Shown here: piece by piece, positions 1 through 8,397 of the stretch
How the letters are laid out: each line of letters begins with the position of its first letter
Numbering within the stretch: position 1 is the first letter of the stretch
Assembly: GCA_947169935.1 (NCBI GenBank)
Contig: CAMVRS010000002.1
Location: 1-64,000, forward strand
Origin: an uncultured Lachnospiraceae bacterium
Lineage (GTDB): Bacteria; Bacillota; Clostridia; Lachnospirales; Lachnospiraceae
DNA: 64,000 nt
Direction of reading: 5' to 3'
Notes under the pieces: model-generated
Databases searched by the model: none
What the model saw: only the letters and a program-made list of their open reading frames with translations
What the model was told of the DNA's origin: nothing
Program-made: the position numbers and the translations under genes

Positions 1-950
1 AGCAGCGGCGTGACCGAAACATCTTCGGTGACAGTATCGGAAAGCACACAGGGCAGCGCCGCGCACTGAGCCTCTACCACTGTTCCCGGCAGCCCTTCAT
101 AAAAAGAGGGGAATACCATTACATCCATAGCCCGGTAATACCTGGCGGTATCCTTCCGCATACCCGGCAGGATCACCTTATCCTTAAGGCCATCCTCAGC
201 TATCCACTGTTCTATCTTTTCGCGGTCTTCACCGTCACCGACTATCAAAAGTCTGGCATTTGGCTTAAGCTTTAGAATCTCCAAAAAGACCTTCAGCAGG
301 AAACGGTGGTTCTTTGCATAATGAAAACGCCCCACATGCCCCACCACATAAGCATCCTCTATGCCAAGCTCCTTACGCAGGGCTGCTCCTGCCGCTGTAT
401 TCTCCGGCGTGGGTGCAAAACTCCCGGCGTCTATCGCATTGGGTATCAGGCGTACTTCTTTAAGATGCTCCTGCCCGAATACCGCCGCAGCGGCTTCACG
501 GGAACAGGCAAAGCAGACATCTGCCTTATCAAAAAGCCCCTTCCTGGTCTGTTTTTTCAGCCAGCCTGCAAGTCCGGGCTCCACCCCCGCGCTCCTGGCA
601 TGGGCTATGGTCACCGGAACGCCTGCAGCCTTTGCTATGGGAAGATAAAGGGCCGCCGTATTGGTGCTGTGTCCCTGTACTATATCTATCTCGGGATGCG
701 ACCGGAAGAAATCCTTAAGCTCTTTTAAATACCGGCCCTTATTGTATACCTTGTATTTGACCGTGCGGTATATATTGCAGCCAAAGCTGCGGGCCTCTTC
801 CTCATAAGCTCCCACAGGCTCGTTTAACAGAAAATCATAACGGAATCTGTCTTTATCCAGTCTGCGCAATATATCCATGATGCGGCTCTCGGCGCCGCCT
901 ATGGAAAGGCCGCCTATGACCTGCAGCACTACTATCCTGCCATCCTGCAT
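1..950 (-). CDS. Glycosyltransferase family 4 (partial, C-terminus outside window)
   Basis: About 316 residues are visible and the C-terminus runs off the left edge. The protein begins with a glycine-rich nucleotide-binding loop (VIGGLSIGGAES) typical of GT-B retaining glycosyltransferases. It continues through VGHVGRFHYAKNHRFLL, then FPSFYEGLPGTVVEAQ, which carries the E-x7-E signature of GT4 enzymes that bind the nucleotide of the sugar donor. It would act on the cytoplasmic face, adding a sugar to a lipid-linked glycan. The ATG at 950 lies 9 bases after the stop of the deacetylase-like gene, so it is the distal part of the same glycan operon. Donor and acceptor cannot be told from sequence. 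The family call is secure; the start is the only in-frame ATG nearby. Confidence 0.88.
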   Translation of the reverse strand, partial: MQDGRIVVLQVIGGLSIGGAESRIMDILRRLDKDRFRYDFLLNEPVGAYEEEARSFGCNIYRTVKYKVYNKGRYLKELKDFFRSHPEIDIVQGHSTNTAALYLPIAKAAGVPVTIAHARSAGVEPGLAGWLKKQTRKGLFDKADVCFACSREAAAAVFGQEHLKEVRLIPNAIDAGSFAPTPENTAAGAALRKELGIEDAYVVGHVGRFHYAKNHRFLLKVFLEILKLKPNARLLIVGDGEDREKIEQWIAEDGLKDKVILPGMRKDTARYYRAMDVMVFPSFYEGLPGTVVEAQCAALPCVLSDTVTEDVSVTPL

Positions 951-959
951 ATGCGCCGC

Positions 960-1718
960 CTATACGAACTTTCCGGCAAAATGCTTTGCCTTTACCATAA
1001 TATATTCCTTACTGTCCCCGGCCCTGTTCCTCTGCAATGCAGGGACCTTGAGCATTTCATCATAATCGACGAACTGCTCCCTCTTTTCGGAAAAGAGCTT
1101 TTCATATTCTTCGAACTCTTCATCCTTCATCATTGCCGGATGCACCACAAAAGTAGTGATGCCGTCTTTTTTCTTTAGTTCCTTACTGCGCAGAAAGGAG
1201 ATAGGAAGAAAGGTAAAGGATAAACGTTCAAAGGGAAAACGGCCGTAGCCGTCGGTGATATATTTAAATCCGCACTTTTTAAGCGCCCGCAGTGTATTTT
1301 TGTCAAAGCTGTGCCCCGGCGCCATGAAGATATCCGTCTCAACGCCCAGATCCTTAAGTATCTGCACACCCTGCTTTATCATCTCGTACTGCACCCATAC
1401 ATCCACGCCGGCAAACTCGGAGAAATCATTCATCGGAAAGATCCCGCCCTCCTTTGTGGTATATACATGATTGACCCCGTGCATGGCGATCTTCCAGCCA
1501 CGCTCCGTAAGGCCCTTAAGCCATGATGCATAGGCCTCCGGATCATCAAAATCCTTATTCCGCTCTTCCCCCGCATCCAGCATGGGATCCTTATTATCCG
1601 GAACAACGCCTATGAGCGGCTTTATATCATGCTCATCCAGCAGCTTTGCAAAACGGGAGAACGCCTCCCAGTTCATTGACGGACACACATCGTCTATGCG
1701 TATGGTGATGCTTCTCAC
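960..1718 (-). CDS. Polysaccharide deacetylase-like (DUF2334-type) protein
   Basis: 252 residues. The N-terminus ITIRIDDVCPSMNW carries the paired aspartates of the NodB/DUF2334 deacetylase fold. WKIAMHGVNHVY supplies the metal-binding His-x-x-x-His-like element and IFMAPGHSFD a further conserved loop. Members of this fold remove acyl groups from polysaccharides using a divalent metal, though many DUF2334 proteins have no proven substrate. There is no signal peptide, which suggests cytoplasmic action on a precursor. The start is a GTG whose last bases overlap the TGA of the epimerase gene upstream (GTGA), a sign of translational coupling. Its place between an epimerase and a glycosyltransferase supports a role in glycan modification; the exact reaction is inferred. 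Confidence 0.75.
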   Translation of the reverse strand: MRSITIRIDDVCPSMNWEAFSRFAKLLDEHDIKPLIGVVPDNKDPMLDAGEERNKDFDDPEAYASWLKGLTERGWKIAMHGVNHVYTTKEGGIFPMNDFSEFAGVDVWVQYEMIKQGVQILKDLGVETDIFMAPGHSFDKNTLRALKKCGFKYITDGYGRFPFERLSFTFLPISFLRSKELKKKDGITTFVVHPAMMKDEEFEEYEKLFSEKREQFVDYDEMLKVPALQRNRAGDSKEYIMVKAKHFAGKFV

Positions 1719-2692
1719 TTAAGATTCTCCTTGTACCATGCTATAGCCAGTTTGATGCCTTTTGAAAAATCAAACTCCGGATCATATTTCAAAAGCTTTT
1801 TAGCCTTTGATATATCCGCATTGGAATGCTTTATGTCGCCGGGTCTGTCGGGTCCGAAATGAGGTTCCACATCAACCTCAAGGGCCTCACAGAGGGCGTG
1901 ATAGATATCTATAAGATATTCCCTGCCGCCGTAGGCTATATTATATGCCTGGCCTGCAGCCTCATCACCTGCCAGGCAGGCCTTGAGATTTGCCTCGATA
2001 ACATTATCAACATAGGTGAAATCCCTTGACTGCTTTCCGTCTCCGTTTATTGTGGGCACCTCACCGTGAAGCAGCTGGCGGATGAAACGGGGTATCACGG
2101 CGGCGTAAGCACCATCCGGATCCTGTCTGCGGCCAAAGACATTGAAGTAACGAAGGCCGTAGGTATTGAGACCGTATAGCCTGTAATACAGCTTTCCGTA
2201 TTCCTCACAGGCCCGTTTGGTAAGGGCATAGGGCGATAAAAGATTCCCTTCCTGCCCCTCAACTTTAGGCAGCACGGGATGATCGCCGTATACAGATGAA
2301 GAGGACGCATAGACAAAACGCTTCACGCCGTTCTGTCTGGCCGCCTCCATCATGTTGAGCGTGCCTCTTATGTTATTTTCCTCATAAAACAGCGGCATCT
2401 CTATGCTGCGGGGCACGCTGCCCCATGCCGCCTGGTTAAGCACATAGTCAATGCCCTCACAGGCTTTCATGCAGGTATCAAGGTCCTTGATATCGCCTTT
2501 AATGAATTCGTAGCCGCTTCTGTCCTTAAGAAAGTCTATGTTTGCCTGCTTTCCGGTAGAGAGATCATCCAGGCAGCGCACGCTGTACCCCAGATCCAGT
2601 ATGGCCTCGCACAAGTTTGAGCCTATAAAACCGGCTCCGCCCGTTACTAAAAATGTGCTTCCTTCCGGAAATTTCAGATCCTTAAAACCCAT
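1715..2692 (-). CDS. NAD-dependent 4-epimerase, WbpP-like (UDP-GlcNAc/UDP-GalNAc)
   Basis: 325-residue extended short-chain dehydrogenase/reductase. It has an N-terminal NAD-binding loop (VTGGAGFIGSN), SSSSVYG, and the catalytic Tyr-x3-Lys in SPYALTK. The sequence LNQAAWGSVPRSIEMP resembles WbpP-type UDP-N-acetylglucosamine 4-epimerases, which supply UDP-GalNAc. The next upstream gene encodes a UDP-sugar 6-dehydrogenase, and the WbpP/WbpO pair makes UDP-GalNAcA in known O-antigen pathways; that pairing here is an inference. A 332-base leader with inverted repeats separates the two genes. The start is ATG at 2692 with an AAGGAG site. Length is normal for the family. Confidence 0.85.
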   Translation of the reverse strand: MGFKDLKFPEGSTFLVTGGAGFIGSNLCEAILDLGYSVRCLDDLSTGKQANIDFLKDRSGYEFIKGDIKDLDTCMKACEGIDYVLNQAAWGSVPRSIEMPLFYEENNIRGTLNMMEAARQNGVKRFVYASSSSVYGDHPVLPKVEGQEGNLLSPYALTKRACEEYGKLYYRLYGLNTYGLRYFNVFGRRQDPDGAYAAVIPRFIRQLLHGEVPTINGDGKQSRDFTYVDNVIEANLKACLAGDEAAGQAYNIAYGGREYLIDIYHALCEALEVDVEPHFGPDRPGDIKHSNADISKAKKLLKYDPEFDFSKGIKLAIAWYKENLK

Positions 2693-3024
2693 AGTATACT
2701 CCTTAACAATATCATCACCCGCCGGTAGTCTTTATAAGTATTTACTGTTTTTTTGCTTTTCGCCGGCGGGATGGTTCCCTGTATTTTAATTCTGTTGAAA
2801 TCGCAGGGAACGGTTCTCTGCATTATTTTGTTATAAAATGCTCAGTATACAGGCAGGGCACGGTCACCGGTTCCGTTCGACTCGCTGTTTTATGCGCCCG
2901 GGATATACATATCGTAACCGTCCCACGGTCTCATTGTGTGTGTTTTCCTATCAGGTACGGTTTTGCCAGCCTGTTGTGCTGAGTCCTAACCGTTGCATAA
3001 ACACGGCTGACTCCGATTTCTTTT
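2693..3024 (-). other. Gene-free leader with inverted repeats
   Basis: No credible gene lies in these 332 bases. Three inverted repeats are visible: CCCGCCGG at 2718-2725 with CCGGCGGG at 2763-2770; GTTCCCTG at 2774-2781 with CAGGGAAC at 2804-2811; and a near-palindrome GCAGGGAACGGTTCTCTGC at 2803-2821. A GGTTCC motif recurs near 2868. None is followed by a T-run that would mark a terminator. The motifs resemble short dispersed palindromic (REP/MITE-like) sequence inserted in the operon. They could also fold in the leader of the downstream epimerase mRNA. The stretch 2830-3020 shows nothing further that I recognise. Confidence 0.5.
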
Positions 3025-4344
3025 CTATAAGCGCCAATATAAGTAGTCAGTCTTACTCTCGTAGTCGCTGCGCTTTAGTATGCCCTTAAGGTCCATGAGT
3101 ACCTTCATTTTATTGCCGGTGCTGAAGAAAGCGTCTATGGTCGATGAGTCCAGTTTATTGAACTCATTATGTGCCACGGCTATGATCACCGCATCCATAT
3201 CCTTGACTTCATCCATGCTGCCAAAGCTTATGCCGTACAGGCGCTGCGCTTCATCTGCATCTGCGGCGGGGTCTACCACCAGCGGAGTGATGCCGTATTC
3301 GCCCAGTTCGTTGACTATATCTATAACCTTTGTATTTCTGGTGTCCGGGCAGTTCTCCTTAAAGGTAAAGCCCAGTATAGCCACACGGGCATTCTTGACG
3401 GGTATGTCCGCCTTTATCAGATCCTTCACCAGGCTCTCGGCCACATAACGCCCCATATCATCGTTTATCCTGCGGCCGGAAAGTATTATCTGCGAATGAT
3501 ATCCCAGCTCCTCGGCCTTATATGTAAGATAATAGGGATCGACGCCTATGCAGTGGCCTCCCACCAGTCCGGGATAAAACTTAAGGAAATTCCACTTGGT
3601 CCCGGCAGCTTCCAGCACTGCGCGTGTATCTATGCCCATGCGGTGGAATATCATCGAAAGTTCGTTCATAAAAGCTATATTGATATCCCTCTGGCTGTTC
3701 TCTATCACCTTTGCAGCTTCGGCTACCTTGATCGATTCGGCACGGTATACCCCGGCCTCAACCACGAGCTCGTATACCTTAGCCACGGTATCCAGAGTTT
3801 CTTCATCCATGCCGGATACTATCTTTGTGATAGTCTCCAGACGATGCACCTTATCGCCGGGATTAATGCGCTCCGGTGAATAACCTATCTTAAAATCCAC
3901 GCCGCATTTAAGCCCCGATTCCTTCTCCAGGATAGGAACGCAGACATCTTCTGTCACTCCCGGATAAACGGTGGATTCGAATACAACCACACTGCCCTTC
4001 GTAAGATTCCTGCCCAGAATGCGGCTGGCGCCCTCTACGGGCGTAAGGTCCGGCGTATGATCGGGATTTACGGGCGTAGGCACCGCAACTATATGAAAAC
4101 GCGCTTCCTTAAGGCGGCTCTCATCGGAGGTAAAGTCCACGGTGGTGTTCTTTATCACCTCATTACCCACTTCTTTGGTGGGATCAACGCCGCTCTTATA
4201 AAGAGCTATCTTCTCCGCATTCAGGTCAAAACCTATAACATTTATCTTCTTTGCAAACGCCACGGCTATGGGCATGCCCACGTAACCCAGTCCCACAAGG
4301 GAGAGTTTTTCGGAGCCGGCTAATAGATTTTCGTATAAAGTCAT
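3025..4344 (-). CDS. Nucleotide-sugar 6-dehydrogenase (TviB/WbpO/WbpA class)
   Basis: 439 residues. The three domains of the UDP-glucose/GDP-mannose dehydrogenase family are present: a Rossmann NAD domain (LVGLGYVGMPIAVAFAK), a central helical domain, and a C-terminal UDP-sugar domain. The catalytic cysteine sits in VGGHCIGVDPYYL. These enzymes oxidise C6 of a UDP-hexose or UDP-N-acetylhexosamine twice with NAD to give a uronic acid. ESTVYPGVTEDVC and GYSPERINPGD match the TviB/WbpO branch that uses UDP-HexNAc. With the WbpP-like epimerase it would give UDP-GalNAcA, but UDP-GlcNAc as substrate cannot be excluded. The upstream side has REP-like repeats in place of tight coupling. Confidence 0.88.
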   Translation of the reverse strand: MTLYENLLAGSEKLSLVGLGYVGMPIAVAFAKKINVIGFDLNAEKIALYKSGVDPTKEVGNEVIKNTTVDFTSDESRLKEARFHIVAVPTPVNPDHTPDLTPVEGASRILGRNLTKGSVVVFESTVYPGVTEDVCVPILEKESGLKCGVDFKIGYSPERINPGDKVHRLETITKIVSGMDEETLDTVAKVYELVVEAGVYRAESIKVAEAAKVIENSQRDINIAFMNELSMIFHRMGIDTRAVLEAAGTKWNFLKFYPGLVGGHCIGVDPYYLTYKAEELGYHSQIILSGRRINDDMGRYVAESLVKDLIKADIPVKNARVAILGFTFKENCPDTRNTKVIDIVNELGEYGITPLVVDPAADADEAQRLYGISFGSMDEVKDMDAVIIAVAHNEFNKLDSSTIDAFFSTGNKMKVLMDLKGILKRSDYESKTDYLYWRL

Positions 4345-4364
4345 GATGTTCTCCTTTACGGGGA

Positions 4365-4426
4365 GCCAGGCACTGTTAACACCTTGTTAACGCTTCGCTT
4401 ATAACAATCTGTTAACAATGCCTGGC
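4365..4426. repeat. Inverted repeat, GCCAGGCA/TGCCTGGC arms
   Basis: GCCAGGCACTGTTAAC (4365-4380) is the inverted partner of GTTAACAATGCCTGGC (4411-4426) with one mismatch, so the segment can fold into a long hairpin with a loop of about 30 bases. It overlaps the first of two direct repeats. The TGCCAGGCA/TGCCTGGCA core is itself palindromic, as in REP-type elements mobilised by Y1 transposases; that origin is an inference. Confidence 0.6.
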
Positions 4427-4432
4427 ACCCTT
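4397..4432. repeat. 36-bp direct repeat, copy 1
   Basis: The 36 bases starting GCTTATAACAATCTG and ending GCCTGGCACCCTT are repeated at 4443-4478 with a single base difference in the palindromic core (CCTGG versus CCAGG). The copies are separated by 10 bases. Both lie between the glycosyltransferase gene and the dehydrogenase gene inside the glycan operon. Confidence 0.85.
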
Positions 4433-4442
4433 GTTATGCCTT

Positions 4443-4478
4443 GCTTATAACAATCTGTTAACAATGCCAGGCACCCTT
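4443..4478. repeat. 36-bp direct repeat, copy 2
   Basis: Second copy of the unit at 4397-4432. It ends two bases before the stop codon of the glycosyltransferase gene that begins at 5191. It differs from copy 1 only at the centre of the TGCC(A/T)GGCA palindrome, a change that keeps the palindrome. Confidence 0.85.
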
Positions 4479-4480
4479 CC

Positions 4481-5191
4481 TTAGCTGAAGAAATTATATC
4501 TTATTATGCAGTAGATCGCGCGGAAAGCATCCTTCCAGCCGATCTTTTTGCCCTGCTCAAAGGTACGGGGATGATAGGAAATGGGTATCTCATAGATCCT
4601 GCATTTCTTTTTTGATATCTTTGCCGTAACCTCGGGTTCAAAACCAAAGCGGTTCTCGCGAAGGTCTATCGACTGTATGACCTCGCGCTTGAACATCTTA
4701 TAGCAGGTCTCCATATCGGTAAGCGAAAGATCCGAGCAGATATTGGAAACAAGCGTAAGGAATTTGTTACCGAATTCATGGAAGAATCCGTCCACGCGGA
4801 ATTTATTGCCGCGCAGATATCTTGATCCGTAAACCACGTCGGCATCTGCATTGCCGGAGATAAAGGGCTCGGCCAGCTTGGCAAACTCTGAAGGATCGTA
4901 TTCCAGATCCGCATCCTGCACTATGACCAGATCGCCTGTAGCGGCCTTAAAGCCATGGCGCAGAGCTGCTCCCTTGCCCATATTGCGCTTATGGAAGAGC
5001 AGTATGTCTATCTTGTCTTTCAATTCATTCTTTAAGAGATCCCTGGTCCCGTCAGAGGAACCATCGTCCACAACCACGATCTGGGTCTTCATCCCGCACT
5101 CACGGACCTTATCCAGAACAGTCTCTATAGTCTCCACCTCGTTGTAACATGGAATGATGACCGAGATCACCAGATCTTCTTTATTCAACAT
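4481..5191 (-). CDS. Family 2 glycosyltransferase (dolichyl/polyprenyl-phosphate mannose synthase-like)
   Basis: 236 residues, a single GT-A domain with no transmembrane segment. The N-terminus VISVIIPCYNE and VVVDDGSSDGT bind the nucleotide. QDADLEYDPSE holds the acidic DxD motif that binds the metal and donor. FGFEPEVTAKI is the conserved acceptor-side motif of DPM/DPG-like enzymes. These normally transfer a hexose from a nucleotide donor to polyprenyl phosphate. The gene overlaps the upstream GtrB-like gene by 11 bases, so the two are probably translated together. Sugar specificity cannot be read. Confidence 0.87.
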   Translation of the reverse strand: MLNKEDLVISVIIPCYNEVETIETVLDKVRECGMKTQIVVVDDGSSDGTRDLLKNELKDKIDILLFHKRNMGKGAALRHGFKAATGDLVIVQDADLEYDPSEFAKLAEPFISGNADADVVYGSRYLRGNKFRVDGFFHEFGNKFLTLVSNICSDLSLTDMETCYKMFKREVIQSIDLRENRFGFEPEVTAKISKKKCRIYEIPISYHPRTFEQGKKIGWKDAFRAIYCIIRYNFFS

Positions 5192-6125
5192 GCTTTTCCT
5201 CCTTTGAATAGATTTCTTTTATTACATATTGGGGTGAATTATTAAGGCTGATATATATGCGTCCCACATATTCTCCTAAAAGTCCCAGCATTATCATTAT
5301 CATACCGCCGAAGAATACCAGTATGGCTGCAAGGGACGCAAAACCCTGCACACGGTCAGGCAGTATGAAATGCTGCACTATGATGACGATGCCGTATATA
5401 AAACCGGCTATGGCGGCGATCACGCCCATGACCGTTGCTATCCGCAGAGGCTTTACCGAAAATGAGGTGAAGCCGTTCATCCAAAGATCCAGCAGTTTTT
5501 TTAAGGTATAGCCGGAACTGCCTATCTCACGGCTGCGGTGATCCACGGGAACATTCACTATATTGTTTGTGGATCGCAGTACCAGACCTATCACATAAGG
5601 ATAGCTGTTCTCGTAGCGTATCATATCATTAACTATGTAGCGCTTTGCCGCAAAATAACTGGAAACCTGCAGTGTCTTTGGTTTCCCCAGCATGAAACGG
5701 GCCATCATCTCATTTATATGTGAGCCGAAATTCCTGAAAGCAGAATGTTTTTTATGGCTGTAGCTTGCATAAGCCACATCTGCCCCTTTATCAAGAGCAT
5801 CCAGAAGTCTGTCCACCTGGTCTGCCGGGGTCTGTCCGTCATCATCCAGGCAGACCACCACATCTCCCTTAGTCTGCCTCAGGCCCGCCATCAGTGCGGA
5901 ATGCTGCCCGAAATTTCTGGCAAAGTCTATAACCGTGATACGTTCATCCCTATCAGCGAGCTTTTTGATGACATCAATGGTATTATCCGGGGAGCAGTCG
6001 TTAACCAGTATCAGCTCCCAGGTATAATCCGCTATGGTCTTCATTTTTCCTTCTATCTCCGCATATACCGCTTCGATGGTCTGTTCAGAACGGTAACATG
6101 GGATGACAAAACTCAAAAGCCGCAT
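5181..6125 (-). CDS. GtrB/ArnC-like membrane glycosyltransferase (family 2)
   Basis: 314 residues. A GT-A domain (residues about 1-220) has LSFVIPCYRSE, LVNDCSPDNT and the acidic motif CLDDDGQTP. It is followed by two transmembrane helices (about 230-255 and 262-290) and a short basic tail. This is the arrangement of polyprenyl-phosphate sugar synthases such as GtrB and ArnC, which charge undecaprenyl phosphate with a sugar for use outside the membrane. The GtrA-like domain encoded at 12331-14226 would be the natural flippase partner; that link is an inference. It overlaps genes on both sides by 1 and 11 bases. Confidence 0.88.
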   Translation of the reverse strand: MRLLSFVIPCYRSEQTIEAVYAEIEGKMKTIADYTWELILVNDCSPDNTIDVIKKLADRDERITVIDFARNFGQHSALMAGLRQTKGDVVVCLDDDGQTPADQVDRLLDALDKGADVAYASYSHKKHSAFRNFGSHINEMMARFMLGKPKTLQVSSYFAAKRYIVNDMIRYENSYPYVIGLVLRSTNNIVNVPVDHRSREIGSSGYTLKKLLDLWMNGFTSFSVKPLRIATVMGVIAAIAGFIYGIVIIVQHFILPDRVQGFASLAAILVFFGGMIMIMLGLLGEYVGRIYISLNNSPQYVIKEIYSKEEKHVE

Positions 6126-6643
6126 TATAGTTTAAGCTCCATATGTAAGATCTCTGTTTCCTTCCCGTCATATACCTTCTTTTCGGTACTGCCGGGTATC
6201 ACTTTAAAACCGTGGCCGGAATAAAGCTTATAAGCCGCCTCATTATCGGCTATTACCCTCAGTTCGATACTCTTAAGCCCCATATCGTCACGGGCATGCT
6301 CTATCGCAAGCTCCAGAACCTCAGGACCGTAGCCCTTGCCGGTTTCTTCTTTTTCGCCTATAAAGATACCGAACTCGGCGCTTTTCTTTTCCCTGTCAAT
6401 ACGCTGGTAATACTGGCTGCCTATAGCCTTCCCGCTGTCTTTGACGATAATGATGAACTGCTCCGATAAGCCTTTGGCCACCTTATTCTCCAGCCAGTCC
6501 CTGTGCACTTCTTCCGTAAGAGGCACTCTTATGATGAAATGCTCCATCACATGGGGAGAATTGCGCCAACGCAGTATATCCGCGGTATCCTCCGCGGTTA
6601 TGGGGCGCAATATTATCCTTTCACTTTCCAATCTTTCCATCAT
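6125..6643 (-). CDS. GNAT N-acetyltransferase, possibly sugar-specific
   Basis: 172 residues with the RimJ/RimL-type GNAT layout: ERIILRPITAEDTADILRWRN at the start, the acetyl-CoA loop near EETGKGYGPEVL, and ELRVIADNEAAYKLYSGHGF at the C-terminal motif B. GNAT enzymes transfer acetyl from acetyl-CoA to an amine. With a WecE-like aminotransferase in the same operon, a WecD- or PseH-like role acetylating a 4-amino-4,6-dideoxy sugar is attractive, but this is inferred from context only. The start is one of two adjacent ATGs overlapping the upstream stop. Confidence 0.78.
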   Translation of the reverse strand: MMERLESERIILRPITAEDTADILRWRNSPHVMEHFIIRVPLTEEVHRDWLENKVAKGLSEQFIIIVKDSGKAIGSQYYQRIDREKKSAEFGIFIGEKEETGKGYGPEVLELAIEHARDDMGLKSIELRVIADNEAAYKLYSGHGFKVIPGSTEKKVYDGKETEILHMELKL

Positions 6644-8394
6644 TCCACAGCAAATATCATAAAGTCACCCGGCAATTGCTCCGTAAGCTTAAGCCCGGTG
6701 CCGTATTCTTTATTAAGATAGACATCCATATCGGCGGTCTCAGGACCGTCTCCCTTACGAAAGACTATCTTTATCCCGCCCTTTACAAACATATCAAAAC
6801 GGTCGTCAAAACCGAAACTCTTAAGCTTTTTATCCTGCAGGGGGCTTAAATACTGCCAGCCGCCCATTATCATCGTGTTGCCGACCCGGTCGGTATCCGT
6901 AACATAAGCCGTACGATATACCGCGGCATAGGTCTCCATCACAAACAGTTCGTCCGGATTTTGAGCCATATAAGAGTATAACACATCATCCTCATTATTT
7001 ACAGTTATTTGTTCGGCATAGGCGTCATTAAGGCCGGCTGTCGCGTTATAGGCCTGCGACAGCACTATCGTAAGTATCGCGCCTTCTATGGCGTAGTATA
7101 CCTGCCTCCATTCCTCTGTATAGCGCAGCACCATACCTCCCAGCATAAAACATTGCGCCATTATCAGTGATACCGTCACTCTTTCCGGAACGCGTCCTCT
7201 CCACAGCAGATATCCGTGCAGGGCAAGATGCATGATAAAGCAGCCTATACTGAACAACACTCCCCAGCCTTTGCCCCGAAGGAACGAATTGGAGAGCGCC
7301 AGCGCATACATGAGCACCAGCCCCATGGCGTAGACCATCTCTTTTCCATTGCTTGTAAGATAGAAACGTCCCAGCGAACGTATCACATCCTTAAAGCGTT
7401 CCATCCCCGCCGGCTGCCTGCCCTCCTCACGATAATCGGCCATGGCTTTCAAGGTGGCAATATCCGCGCCTTTCACAGGCAGCAGGTCATATTCGCGGTA
7501 GAAAGGATAATCCTCCCTGCTCACACCTGCCCGCGCATAATGTTCAAGGGCTGCGCTGCTCTCCCAGACCCCGGTATAATCATAAAGCTTTGTTCTGGCA
7601 TCATTCAGCTTAAGATAATCCCGCCAGGTACTGCCGGCATAGGCTATTGCATTTATGATAAACAACGCCGCAAAACCCGCGGCAAATATGAGAAGAGGCT
7701 TTTTAAGCCCGCTGCGTTTTTCTTTATCTTCAATAAATGTGAGCAGGATAACGGCAGCCGCAAAGGGCACGAGCATCAAAAAAACCTGCTGCCTTACCTG
7801 CTGGCATATGAGCAGCAGTATCACTCCTCCCGTCATATCCCTGTCCATCATAAGCCAGAGAGCTCCGGCCGCAAATACCGCCGCCACCAGCGTATAATGA
7901 GGCATTATATACAATGGATACATAAGCCAGAGACAAAGCCCTGAAAGCATGCAGAGGACGAGCGCCTTTATAAGAAGCGCTTTTTCGCTCTTCATTATCT
8001 TTAAACTGACTATCAGAAAAACCGCTGCCGGAGCAGCGCATAAAAACAGACCATACCAGGGTACGAAAGGAAGCACGGTATAAAGAAATGCCAGAATTCC
8101 GGACAGAACAGCCCCCATATATACCGTATGCAGATCGGGACTGCCGCCATAGGCTCCGGAAAGTATGTCCCTTATCTGTATATCGTCATTAAGGGCGTAT
8201 ACCGGGGTCTTAGAAAAGAGAGGGATCAAAAAGAATATGATGGTGAGCAGAACCGGCAGACCTGTATTTAACAGCAGCTTTTTTCGGGAAGCCTTATCCC
8301 CGTCCTCTGCGGTTGAAACGCTCTCTGCATGTTCCGGTCCTTCATCCTCTGCCGGAGCCTGCTCTATCTGCTCTCTTTCCTCATCCATACTCAT
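6640..8394 (-). CDS. Polytopic membrane protein, possible GT-C glycosyltransferase
   Basis: 584 residues. An acidic cytoplasmic N-terminus of about 40 residues is followed by roughly ten hydrophobic helices up to about residue 450, then a soluble tail of about 130 residues. An early loop carries YALNDDIQIRDILSG; acidic residues in the first extracytoplasmic loop are typical of GT-C enzymes that use polyprenyl-phosphate sugars. No family motif is clear enough for a firm name. It lies between a GNAT gene and wecE with a 4-base overlap and a 3-base gap. A role in decorating or polymerising the glycan is inferred from context. No strong ribosome binding site precedes the start. Confidence 0.6.
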   Translation of the reverse strand: MSMDEEREQIEQAPAEDEGPEHAESVSTAEDGDKASRKKLLLNTGLPVLLTIIFFLIPLFSKTPVYALNDDIQIRDILSGAYGGSPDLHTVYMGAVLSGILAFLYTVLPFVPWYGLFLCAAPAAVFLIVSLKIMKSEKALLIKALVLCMLSGLCLWLMYPLYIMPHYTLVAAVFAAGALWLMMDRDMTGGVILLLICQQVRQQVFLMLVPFAAAVILLTFIEDKEKRSGLKKPLLIFAAGFAALFIINAIAYAGSTWRDYLKLNDARTKLYDYTGVWESSAALEHYARAGVSREDYPFYREYDLLPVKGADIATLKAMADYREEGRQPAGMERFKDVIRSLGRFYLTSNGKEMVYAMGLVLMYALALSNSFLRGKGWGVLFSIGCFIMHLALHGYLLWRGRVPERVTVSLIMAQCFMLGGMVLRYTEEWRQVYYAIEGAILTIVLSQAYNATAGLNDAYAEQITVNNEDDVLYSYMAQNPDELFVMETYAAVYRTAYVTDTDRVGNTMIMGGWQYLSPLQDKKLKSFGFDDRFDMFVKGGIKIVFRKGDGPETADMDVYLNKEYGTGLKLTEQLPGDFMIFAVE

Positions 8395-8397
8395 ATC

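Noticed and set aside
2880..2935. 14-codon frame MRPWDGYDMYIPGA on the minus strand
   Set aside because: Too short and without a convincing ribosome site or conservation evidence.
3169..3879. Long plus-strand frame of 236 codons
   Set aside because: It lies inside the well-supported dehydrogenase gene in another frame and has no recognisable domain; it is a shadow.
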